NCBI RefSeq assembly: GCF_003073045.1
Contig: NC_037592.1
Location: forward strand, 8,894,007 to 8,958,006
Direction: 5' to 3'
Source: Pomacea canaliculata
Taxonomy: Eukaryota; Mollusca; Gastropoda; Architaenioglossa; Ampullariidae
Length of the DNA: 64,000 bases
A program made the position numbers and the translations under genes. Shown here piece after piece: positions 11,855-28,835 of this stretch (the first letter of the stretch is position 1; each line of letters starts with the position of its first letter). The notes under the pieces are model-generated. The model saw nothing but the letters and a program-made list of their open reading frames with translations, did no database searches and was not told where the DNA came from.

Positions 11855-12412
11855 TGATGTTAATTTGAGTGCAAGTAAATCGTCGGATGTCTCTACTGTA
11901 GATATAAGAAAAGAAATTTCCTTATCATGAATTGTAATCTAGGATTACCGAGAAACATTTTATGATCCACACTAAATGTATCTCATAAAAAGAAACAGAA
12001 ACAATGCTTAATCAAGTGATAAAGCTCAAAACAAGCTTTGAAATAGTAATAGTTATATATAATTATTTAAAATGCAAAGATATTACACACATATATATAT
12101 TAATAGAACAATAAATTTTATAAAATTAAATAAAATTAATGATATATTTTACCTTGTGATTTGATAAGTTACATTAAAAGTCGCAACAATCCATGTATCA
12201 GCGTGTTTACAGATGATGAGCCACAGCAGCGACCTCTGGTCAACAAAAGTAACAACACTGTGTGAAGATGGATGACTGGAGTCAGTTTAACATACTTTAC
12301 GATTTCCAAGAAACTCAGAACACTTTACTGAAGTGTGAATATCTGAAAAAACATCTGTGGAATGAAAAACAATGTCTGGTCTTCATCCCATGCAGCTTGA
12401 CCTCTGACACAG

Positions 12413-12420
12413 TGACGTCA
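12413..12420. promoter_or_regulatory. CRE-like TGACGTCA upstream of unit 2
   Basis: Lies 559 bp upstream of the unit 2 ATG, with the same flanks as at 5022 and 19279 ('ctgacacag' before, 'cga' after). Confidence 0.45.
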
Positions 12421-13009
12421 CGACACGCCCGGGGTGCGAGCTCGCGTGTCAAGGGCTGAGAGTGGTCTGCTGTGCAAGTTTAATGCAAAGTACACAGGAC
12501 TGAACTGCATGAACTTGCTGACTGGGTGAGATAGAGGGATTTGAACACGCCCTTCAGTCTTCCGTTCTCCATCCTTTGCTGAGCGCGGTTTACACAGAAA
12601 TAAAAAACCGACGAAGCAAGACACAGTATCTGTCTGTCTAATCAGTCACACTATGAGTAGAGAAAGTTGTGGTTGAACCGTTAAAAACCATGTTGGATGT
12701 TGTAACTTTGACAAATAAGCAGGAAAGTGTCCCATCAAGCCACATCCTGCAGCTAGCTACTTAGTGGTTGTGTGAATTAGTGGTACTAGGATATTATCCG
12801 TTAGTCATAACCCAGAGTGATTGAGTAGAGAGAGAAAGAGGATAAAGAGAGGATTGAATTGATGAACATGTTTATAACTACACGTACATAATTATAGCTG
12901 CCTTCACTGTTTTAGAAAAAAAAAAATATATTTTATGTCTGCCCTGAGCTCCTTCAATTTTCTATATATGCAGCACCGTGACTTTTGGCCAAGTGTGAAC
13001 AAAAACATT

Positions 13010-13290
13010 TAAAAATGCAATAGGGGGGAGAATGACAGAGACACTATATTAAAAGCTTCTTACAATAAATTGACTACAATTTTACCCGACGACTCTCCTT
13101 CACTCCGACAGGAAGTGACAAACGACTCATAGAAGTGGTATGTTTAGAGGTCCACCAGCCAGAATGATATCTGAACTCTTTTATTCCTGCGGCAATCCTC
13201 GTATACAACCAGATCACGGCCATGACATGTCATTAAGTGAATGTTCATACAGCTGGCTCCCATTGCCGGAGCTCCCGGTCTTTCTCTCAT
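13010..13290 (+). repeat. Array repeat block B, copy 2
   Basis: Copy of 6640-6930. The shared frame is interrupted; an open part from 13140 still reads ARMISELFYSCGNP. It sits upstream of unit 2, as copy 1 sits upstream of unit 1. Confidence 0.45.
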
Positions 13291-13589
13291 ATTTGAGGTA
13301 TCATGTAATGTTTGATGCAATAGTAGCATGAGAGATAAATAATTTTCTGACAAGAATTAATAAAAGATGTTTTGTATTTGTATACTTACAGGGGAACATT
13401 GTAACATTCATATATACACAGATTTAAGGAATGTGTTCGTTATCAACTCATACGTAATTCACATCAATCATCTTTTCTTCAATTCCTCTATCTTCTCAGA
13501 TTTTTCTTTTTCATACCGTTTAAGACAATCTTAGCGAAAAGATCACCGTTATTATTTCTTGTTTGTTTGCTTGTTTGTTATATGAACCT

Positions 13590-13895
13590 TTTTAGCGCTC
13601 ATTTTTCCATTTCTTTCGTGTAATTTTAGAAGAGAGCTGAACGAAACTTATGGCGATGATACTCCATCTAAAACGACTGTCACAGACTGGTTTGAGCGAT
13701 TTGGCAGTGGTCATTTCAGCTCTGATGACAAACATCGTGAACCAAAGCCTAGCACGTGAAGAGAACTCATTGCTGGAAGGAGGGAACAAACTGTGGCAAA
13801 ATCGACGTTTTGGAGTGTTTTCAAACATGGATCTAGAGGACGAAAATGTGTGTTGAAATTGGCGGCGACTGTATTCAAAAGGTTTTAATAGAAAT
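13590..13895 (+). mobile_element. mariner-like transposase fragment, copy 2
   Basis: Plus-strand RRELNETYGDDTPSKTTVTD followed by WFERFGSGHFSSDDKHREP, a clear mariner HTH segment and slightly better preserved than copy 1. It is truncated at both ends relative to a full transposase of about 345 residues. It lies 3' of unit 3, as copy 1 lies 3' of unit 2. Confidence 0.6.
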
Positions 13896-13924
13896 AAATA
13901 ACAAGAGAAATGTATTTTTAAAAA

Positions 13925-14350
13925 TGACTTCAGATTCGTTTTATTGCCAAATCCTGGCGGAAGTGGAACATTCCTCGTATTTACCAGTATCGACTCCCAC
14001 TTGAAAACGCTCGTTTGGGGAAGTAAATAAATTGATTGCTCGTGTGAAGTACATGTGATTATGGCGGCTGCCTCCACACTGGATAGATAGCTGCTATCAA
14101 GTGCCTGAACAATCCTTCAGATGAGATTTACTAGACCTTATCTTACATTAAGTCTGCGGACATGTATAGTGGACTGCTGTCTGTCTGCCGAGACCAAACC
14201 CTAAGCCTCTTGCAAAGTTCTTTGCTGTTAGTCTCAGCGAGCCTAAACAATGAACGTGACTAAACCGGAAGCTTTGTATCCACCAGTCTAGTTTTAGTAT
14301 TTGACTGGAAAAAAATCGTCTGCAAGCAGTCCAGTAATACAAGTTCGTGG
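13925..14350. repeat. Array repeat block R, copy 3
   Basis: Full-length counterpart of 340-738. It runs directly into the terminal exon of unit 3 at 14361. Confidence 0.6.
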
Positions 14351-14359
14351 TTTCAATCA

Positions 14360-14365
14360 TTTATT
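14360..14365 (-). terminator. Poly(A) signal AATAAA, unit 3
   Basis: Overlaps the stop codon of the proposed terminal exon of unit 3, exactly as in unit 2. Confidence 0.4.
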
Positions 14366-17300
14366 GCTCATTCATTGCTCTGAAAATGAAACTAAAAGCA
14401 CCAGAAGTCATAACCATACAGTGTGGAAAGATTAAACAAATCAGAGACAAAACTGACATTAAAACTGTTCCTGAAAATGAAAATAAAAACAGCAAGAATC
14501 ATAACCATACAGTATAAAAGGATGAAACAAATCAGACAAAACTGACAATGACTATGGTTAGGAGACCATTGCTAGAAACCACAACCATTCCAATATTCTT
14601 CATCAAATATTAGTATACAACACAGTTACTAAACCCATACACCCGCACTCCACTTTGCCAAAAGAAACTAATTACAAAATAGGTGTTTGTAAAATATTAA
14701 TGCATTAATAACAGAAAACTAAAAATTATTTCCAGTACCTACCACCTCTACAATATCTTTAAATAAGACAGACATCACACGCCCCTTGTACATCATTAGC
14801 ACAAGACATAATGTGACAGTAACTTCAAGTGACATAAGCCCTCTCCTACTCTGATGTCTACTCACATCTCTGCTTCTACTGCATAGAGACAACATAAAGA
14901 GAGATTTACAATATTTGATGGGACTAGCACAAAGACAAAACTTTTTTAATTACATTTCTATGTGATGTGCTACTAAAACTAGTTTACAGCTCCAGGACAA
15001 CAAGTAGCATGCTCTTCAACAATCAGCAAAGTGATTACTACTGCAATCAAGTAGACATAAACTTTATTCTTTTTTATTCTTATTTTATGTTCATGATACA
15101 TTTTCTCTTTATTCCATATCTCTCTCTCACACACACACGCAGACAGGTTGCTACCATCATTTTATAGGGTAAATAATTTAATACTTAAATCAATTTAATG
15201 TCTGCAATGTCCAAATACAAATTAATTTAATATCACAGCAGCAATATTTAAAAATAAATAGTATACTTACCTGTAGGCTCTGTCTGTGGTGTCACACGTG
15301 TGAAATGAAAAGAACAGACATGCTACCTTTCTCTTCTTGTATTCGAAAAAATGTCTGGTTCTTCACTCAGAATGATTACATTCCAAATATGTCGGCGGTA
15401 ACAAGACTATAAACAAACTGACAAACTCTCTTCTAAAGTATGTACATCTTTCTCTTCTCTGTTTGGCTGTCTTGACATCATCGACATCGGCAATAAAAAG
15501 ACTTTTACAGAGATTAGGGCGTTGATGTTCTTTGGAGAAAAACTAAGTTCTTGTGTTTCTAGCTTCGCGCATTTGTTAGAATTCGACAAACTTCTCTGAG
15601 AAATTGGTTGGAAGCTTAGTGAACAGCCTTCCTTTACTCCTCCAACTAACGGAATTCAGTCAATACTAGTTCAAAGCAGAGATTTTACATCATCTCTATC
15701 ACAACGTTTGATTGTTTTCAGAGGCCTCCCACACACCACACCCATTACTAACAATCAAATAAGAAACATGCACCAAATGTCACATTAATTATAATTAGTA
15801 AGAAAATCCTTTTCAGATTCGACACCAACCCCATCTGTGTTATATTGTAATATTCCATTGATTTATGCCTTAGCTTGTACTAAAGCAGTGTTTCAATTGC
15901 CTTTCCTTAGACATAAGACTAGATGTGAAATAGCAAAACCTTTGTTTATTCTGTCACCCTCGTAAATAAGGATTTGTCATTTGTTATTTATGTTTTCTCT
16001 CTCTATCACTGAATTCTAAACTCACAAATCTTTCTGAATATTAATACAATGTTCTAGAGTGTAACCGATAGTTTATTCCCATTCACTGTTACCTCGCACT
16101 AGTACACAGGGTAATGCATGGTAAGCACAGTGACTATCCTCAGATTTCAACAAAATTCCCCATGAAGCCTTTTTCTGTTATCATGCCAGGCTCTAGCAAT
16201 ATTATAAGTTTCCATGACTTTTGACACTAAAACGTTCAACGTTATAGCGATATCAATAAAATTCCTTTGAACATCTGACACTGTATCATGCCGGACTCTA
16301 ACGATTTTAACAGTTCCCCATAATCCCTGACCGAGCTTGAAATGTCTTACCTGTTTGTAATGTCGAAAGTTTATCGTAGGTTTCTGTTGTTACATTCTGA
16401 CTAGTCAAGGGATTCCTCGTCGTCGATGACGAAATAATTAATGGATTTTTTTGGGCGCAAGAAAAGTTCTTGTAGACGATGTTGTCGAGGAAGAAGTTTG
16501 TTCCTCGAAAAAACGAGTCCTCTGTCTTCTCACCTTCAAACTGTATCTGGAAAAAGACGAGCACAGGTAAATGTGTCAACAGACTGCACATAGCAGCAGG
16601 TAACTAAAAGCAATGGACCTTCTAATGTCCACGTGACTTAAGTTTTCTAATAATTGGAAGACTTACTTGGCTACAGCAGTGTTACTACGGAAATCTTTAA
16701 GTCATGGGCACGGTATGTAGATAGCATCACAAACAGTCGCAGATGATGATGATGATGATGATGATAATGATGGTGATGAAGATGATGGTGATGACGATGA
16801 CGACGACGACGACGACGACGATGAGTGCATCCCTGTCCTCCTTTCTCCACTCTGAGAAGCACAGACTACACAGACTACAAACCTCTTTCAAATAAAAACA
16901 GCTGAAATGAGGAAAAGAAGAACGAGGAACTGCGAGTGGTTTATCGTGTCTAGTTCGCCGCACTTGGAAGAGAAAGAGAAAAAAAAAACAAGTTCGCTAT
17001 ATCATATCACCGCATTTTCCCCTCCTTGATAAATCACGGGGCTAAACGTTTCTGTTACCTCACAATGGAGGCAAACAAATCAAAGAAACATCCAACAACA
17101 AATTCAGTAAGTTCTCCCATTTTACAAATCGTCACAAATTATCTGAGGAAAAACTAGAATAAGATCACAGCCGACATAGTCACTGTACCTGAAAACGGTT
17201 TCCTTGAGCAAGAGAGATAGTTTCGCTGACGTGGGACCAGGACCATTTACGTTTGTCACCAGAATTTGCAAACCACAAATCCTCACATGTTCTGGTGTCG

Positions 17301-18710
17301 TGACACAGTTTAAGTGTCAGTCTGCCCTCGTCAGGGTCAGTGAACATGAAATCAAACTGGACACAGATCGTCGTGAAGTTGTCTTCACACATCCACGGAC
17401 TGGTGAGAATCGCTTTGTCTCCCTTACCCATCCACATCATGTCAGCAAAAGCTTCTCTGTCTGAAAATAAAAATCAGATGATCATTCGCAAGCACGTCCA
17501 AGCGTTGAATATTGTATTACTTCTCCAACTGATTGTCAGATCCTGTAATGGTCGACGGTTAAGAGTCAGTCCACTAGTCGTGTTTCTTGTGTCTTTCTGT
17601 AAAGATTCGCTGAACAACTTTCATCCAAGTTATCAACTAAAAGACTGTGTCCTATATTTAAACGATTTTGTGAAATCCGCAGCGCGTTGGAAAGAAGTGA
17701 AGTGGGAAAAACGTTTAAAAGACGTTAGACTGAGAAAACTACAACCACAACACTGAGACAGGTGGTATGTACCTGTGTGGTATAACCGAGAGACTAGTGT
17801 AGGGTACCACAGTAAAGAGATCAAGATTATTTCCGTTGCGATAATAAAGATAGTGATGTTTGACATCCGGAACAAATAAGAAACATACGGGAAACATTCT
17901 AAAATGCAAATAAAAAGAATTTACTCATGGTGACTTTCCATTTTGTTTTGACTCCACTACTTTTCCAGTCACAGCAATGACGTTTGTTAAACGTACAGCT
18001 ACCTGTAAAGGAAAGCAATGTCGTCTTGAGGAAAATATATATTTATTTGTTTCACTGTTTTCCTGTTATTCTAAATATAAGTTAGTTCAGCCTGGTTTAC
18101 AATTATTCAGTCAGCCGACCTGTACCATTGAGTTTATACAACAGTTTAAATCCAGCTCGGTTACAAAAGCAGAACATGTCTTTATGACAACAGTATCAAA
18201 CTATAACATTAATCCATACGATGTGTAAACAGAAGCAGAAACAACACGATGCTACACTATATCCAAGAGACAACACCTACCTCCACTGTCCAGTCCAGTG
18301 AATCCTTGATAGCAGATTTCACTAAAACATTTAACAGACTAAGATCATTCGAGGTAAAGGAACAAATCAAAAGATTGTAACTAGCATCAGAACATATTTT
18401 TTTAGTAAAGTATTAGTTAACATTACCTTTCTATATTTTGCAACATTTTTAATTATTCTTCTTTAAACCCTACTCAAAACTTATTCCCTTAAGTTCTTCT
18501 GTAAGTGGTTGTCAAATGATTTAATATTCTCATCAATGGATCAATAATCTGAACAAACGATGTTTGTGCATCAAATGAAGTCTATACATATTGTTTGTGA
18601 GAATAGTTTGTAGTAATTCACGCTAACCTGTCACCAAGTGTCACATATCCAAACAGGAGGATGCACCCAAATGTCATGGCAACGCTGATGAAAGGCACAG
18701 TCGCGGCCAT
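14361..18710 (-). CDS. Single-MAM membrane protein with short hydrophobic tail, unit 3
   Basis: Exons: 18710-18628 (signal peptide MAATVPFISVAMTFGC...), 18321-18281 (EICYQGFTGLDSGG), 18002-17925 (CTFNKRHCCDWKSSG), 17460-17189 (MAM core, LTSPWMCEDNFTTICVQF), 16546-16351 (IQFEGEK, FFLDNIVYKNFSC, stalk one codon longer than unit 2), a mini-exon ending at 15271 (best 15279-15271, EPT) and 14470-14361 (TVLMSVLSLICLIF...RAMNEQ, stop). The sum is 789 nt, 262 residues. The 36-codon terminal frame is intact and differs from unit 2 by five replacements and three silent changes with no indel, which favours coding function. The mini-exon acceptor is uncertain because several AGs are possible and only the 9-nt choice keeps frame. 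The product is predicted membrane-anchored or secreted, without signalling motifs. Confidence 0.65.
15620..15970 (+). mobile_element. LINE relic, 3' part (unit 3 copy)
   Basis: Counterpart of 1490-1835, 9030-9370 and 23228-23500. Homology with unit 4 starts at about 'aacagccttccttt' and stops abruptly to the left, where unit 4 continues into LINE reverse-transcriptase sequence and unit 3 into the mini-exon region. Confidence 0.5.
16741..16825. repeat. (GAT/GAC)n microsatellite, intron 4 of unit 3
   Basis: About 85 bp of GAT/GAC triplets at the same intron position as in units 1 and 2. The repeat gives poly-Val or poly-His frames that are not exons. Confidence 0.9.
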
Positions 18711-19278
18711 TGATGTTAGTTTTAGTGCAAGTAAATCATCGGATGTCTCTACTGTCGATATAAGAAAATTCCTTATCATGAATTATAAACGAGGATTACC
18801 AACAAAACCTTTCAAGATCCACACTAAATGTATCTCGTAAAAAGAAACAGAAACAGTGCTTGATCAAGTGATGAAGCTCAAGACGAGCTTTGAAATAATA
18901 ATAGTTATATATAATTATTTAAAATGCAAAGATATTACATATAGATATATAGATAGAACAATAAATTTTGTAAAATATACCAAATATTAAATAAAATTAA
19001 TACTAAATTTTACCTTGTGATTTGATGTTACAGTAAAAGTCTCAACAAACCAAGTATCAGCGTGTTTACAGATGATGAGCAGCAGAAGCGACCTCTGGTC
19101 AACAAAAGTAACAACACTGCGTGAAGATGGATAACCGAGAGTCTTTAATACTTTCTGAATACTTTAAGATTTCCAAGAAACTCAGAGCACCTTACTGAAG
19201 TGTGAATATCTGACAAACAATTGTGGAATGAAAAACAATGTCTGGTCTTCATCCGATGCAGCTTGACCTCTGACACAG

Positions 19279-19286
19279 TGACGTCA
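19279..19286. promoter_or_regulatory. CRE-like TGACGTCA upstream of unit 3
   Basis: Lies 569 bp upstream of the unit 3 ATG in the conserved upstream block. In unit 4 the matching position reads 'ttgacgacac', so the site has been lost there. Confidence 0.45.
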
Positions 19287-19889
19287 CGACACGTCCGGAG
19301 AGCGAGTTCGCGTGTCTTGGGCTGAGAGTGGTCTGCTGTGCAAGTTTAATGCAAAGTACACAGGACTGAACTGCATGAACTGCTTCCGTCCACTTGCTGA
19401 CTGGGTGAGATGGCAGGATTTGAACACGCTCTTCAGTCTTTACTTCCGTCCTCCATCCTTTGCTGAGCGCGGTTTACACAGAAATAAAAGCTGACGAAGC
19501 AAGACACAGTTTCGGTCTAATGAGTCACACTATGAGTAGAGAAAGTGGTGCTTGAATCATTCAAGTGCTTGTTGGATGCTGTGACTTTGACAAATAAAAG
19601 GAAAGTGTCCCATCAAGCCACATCTTACTGCTAGATGAGTGGTTGTTTGAATTGGTTATACTAGGATTTTAACCCATTAGTCAAAACGCAGAGTGATTGA
19701 GTAGAGTGAGAGAGGATAAAGAGAGGATTGAATTGATGTACATGTTTATAACTACACGTACATAATTATAGCCACCTTCACTGTTTTAAAAGAAAATATA
19801 TATTTTAATGTCCGCCCTGAACTCTTGCTAATACTCTACATATACAGCACCGCTACCTTTGACCAAGTGTGAACAAAAACACTAAAAAA

Positions 19890-20100
19890 TAGCAGGATGG
19901 GTGACTGGGAGGGGGCAGAATGACAGAGACACTATATTGCAAGCTTCTTACAATAATCTGACTACAATTTTAGCCGACATCTCTTCTCCACTCCGGCAGG
20001 AATCTGACAACCGACTCATAGACAGAAGTGGGATGTTTAGAGCTCTTCTAGCCAGAACGATATCTGAACTCTTTTATTCCGGCGGCAATCTTCATACATA
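19890..20100 (+). repeat. Array repeat block B, copy 3
   Basis: Copy of 6640-6930, open on the plus strand from 19901 for 66 codons, containing ARTISELFYSGGNL and then ending early. It lies upstream of unit 3 and next to the 3' end of unit 4. Confidence 0.45.
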
Positions 20101-20199
20101 ATTCACATCAATCATCTTTTCTTCCATTCCATATCTTCTCACATTTTTCTTTTTCATACCATTCTAGACAATCTAAGGCTCTAAGCGAAAAGATCGCCA

Positions 20200-20205
20200 T
20201 TTATT
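20200..20205 (-). terminator. Possible poly(A) signal, unit 4
   Basis: First clear AATAAA on the minus strand downstream of the unit 4 stop (20451), giving a 3' UTR of about 250-280 nt. Confidence 0.3.
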
Positions 20206-20450
20206 TTTCATTTCATGAACCTTTCTAGCGCTCATTTTTCCATTTCTTTAGTGTAATTTCAGAACATACACGTACTTTTAATTTTGTTGCTCTTTGTTTA
20301 TGTTTCTAAAGTATTAATACAACAAGATGTTATTCGTCTATATTCTTGTAACTAAAATTAAATTTAACTGTATTTTATGATGGAAACATTTCTTGCTGTG
20401 ATGAGAAAGCAAGACATTGATGACACAGGTCTTCACGAGGCCCGCCAATG

Positions 20451-26858
<6,408 letters not shown>

Positions 26859-27257
26859 TGATGTTAGTTTTAGTGCAAATAAATCGTCGGATGTCTCTAC
26901 TGTCATTAGGAAAAGAAATTTCCTTATCATGAATTGTAATCTAGGATTACCGAGAAACATTTTATGATCCACACTAAATGCATGTCATTGAAAAAAAGAA
27001 ACTGTAGTTGAACAAATGAGTAATCTTTAGACAAGTTTCTAAAATAATAATAGAATTTTTCGGAGAATAATTACATATAAATACTTAAAATACAAACCAA
27101 TACACAAAATAATTAATTTTGTAAAATATATCAAATAATAAACAAAATTTATTATTCTTAATTTTTATAGTTCCATTTGATAAGTTACAGTAAAATTCGT
27201 AACAAACCAAGTATTAGCATGTTTACAAAATGATGAGCAGTAGGAACAACCTCGGGT

Positions 27258-27258
27258 C

Positions 27259-27308
<50 letters not shown>

Positions 27309-27310
27309 CC
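27258..27310. repeat. (AAC)n microsatellite
   Basis: About 17 triplets upstream of unit 4, in the place where units 1-3 have a single 'gtcaacaaaagtaacaac'. It is an expansion private to unit 4. Confidence 0.9.
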
Positions 27311-27329
27311 TATCAACACTGTGTGAATC

Positions 27330-28735
27330 TACAGTAAATAAATATCTATATCATACACTAAGTTTAAACAATGAGCACTTACCGAGAATCAGTTTAACGA
27401 CTTATAGCTTAAGATTTCCAAGAAAGTGCGAGCAGCTTACAAAAATTTGAATATCTGACGAACATCTCTGTGGATCGAAAGACAATGTGTGGTCTTGGTC
27501 CCATGCAGGTTGACCTCTGACATTGACGACACGAGGATGTCCGGAGTGCGAGCTCGCGTGTCGTCGGCTGAAAGTCGTCTGATGTGCAACTTGAGCGTGA
27601 AGTACACAGATGCTGTGCCACACATTTCACAAGTGCATGCTGGATGCTGTGACTTTGACCGTTAACCAGGAAGGTGTCCCATCATGCCCCGCTGGCCAAA
27701 GAGTCAGGACTGTCGCGCGCTATTCACTCTGAGATACATGCCTGGAACGATTTCTTATCAGTTTTGGTGATGTTTTTGGAGTAAACTAACCCCTTTTGCA
27801 ACCGGAAACGGCATCTCAGTTTTTTTCAGTTGCTTGTGGGCTTCCATCACGAGTGACAGAAGGAGGAGTGTTACACAGGTCGTCAGGCTAGAGGACTGTA
27901 TAGGTGTGTTGTCTACACTAGTGGTCATTACTGCATGTAATCACCCAGGGTACCGAGGATGGGGGCTATTTCCCTTGTCTGCTCACCAGGGATCGAGCCT
28001 GGTCCACCATCCTTATCAAAAGAGGAATATTCCCGTGACGTCATCCGGGAAAGTCAGGACGACCCTAGCAAAGGGTGATGAAGGGTCGTCTGGGAAGTGT
28101 GAGGTTGTACCGGAGCTGGGCCACTGTAGCTGATGCCATTAATTAAAGCAGGGATAACCCCTGGGGTTGTAATGCCTCCACACTGAAAAACTTATTTTGG
28201 TTCGACATCATCGTGGGCTGACCTGCCGCCGAACCCGCTAGTTCAGGGCGTGTGGTTTATTTGTCACGTGTTGTTTGTTAGAGCACTTTACTCGTGCTGT
28301 TTATTTGTCACTCTCACACACTCAGTGACTACAGCACGCACCCTCTTTCTTTCGATTTTATATTTATAGGTATATATATATAACGCATAGAAAAATATTC
28401 TTGCATGATGTATTTATGTCGTACAGTACAAGCGTGTATTTAATATTTACACGTACACAGTAATAAAAACATGGAAACACTTCTATAATTCTCTTGAATA
28501 GTTATGTTAATATACACGTGGATGTCCACAGACTACAGGATTATTGCACCAACTTCGACATTTTATTATTGTAGATAAGCAAATACATGGATGACAGTTT
28601 GAGTGATTTTCAGTGACCATCTTTTCTTATTTGAAAGCACAAGTATTTTTATTTTCAGACGACAGGGACTTAATTTTATTACTTCGAATAATAGTTTCTT
28701 GTGATAAAATTTTCAACTAGTGGTGGCTTAAAATA
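27330..28735. other. Intergenic, between units 4 and 5
   Basis: The first 350 bp resemble the upstream block of units 1-3, with the CRE-like octamer degraded. Another TGACGTCA occurs at 28036-28043 in unrelated flanks. The rest shows no exon, RNA gene or repeat that I can name. Confidence 0.4.
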
Positions 28736-28742
28736 GGAAACA

Positions 28743-28748
28743 TTTATT
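28743..28748 (-). terminator. Possible poly(A) signal, unit 5
   Basis: AATAAA on the minus strand, 88 nt downstream of the unit 5 stop codon (28836). Confidence 0.45.
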
Positions 28749-28835
28749 ATTATAAAAGCTTAACAACAACGGAGGTATGCTCAGAAATAATAGTCATCCA
28801 GGACAAGCACGTTTTCAAAAGACCCTTTCGCTGAC

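Noticed and set aside
13592-14077. 161-codon minus-strand frame
   Set aside because: Antisense of the mariner fragment plus repeat block R; the sense strand explains the sequence better.
27860-28260. Possible retroposon or tRNA-like sequence between units 4 and 5
   Set aside because: A 'gatcgagcctgg' word resembles a B box, but no A box at the right distance and no second copy in the window.
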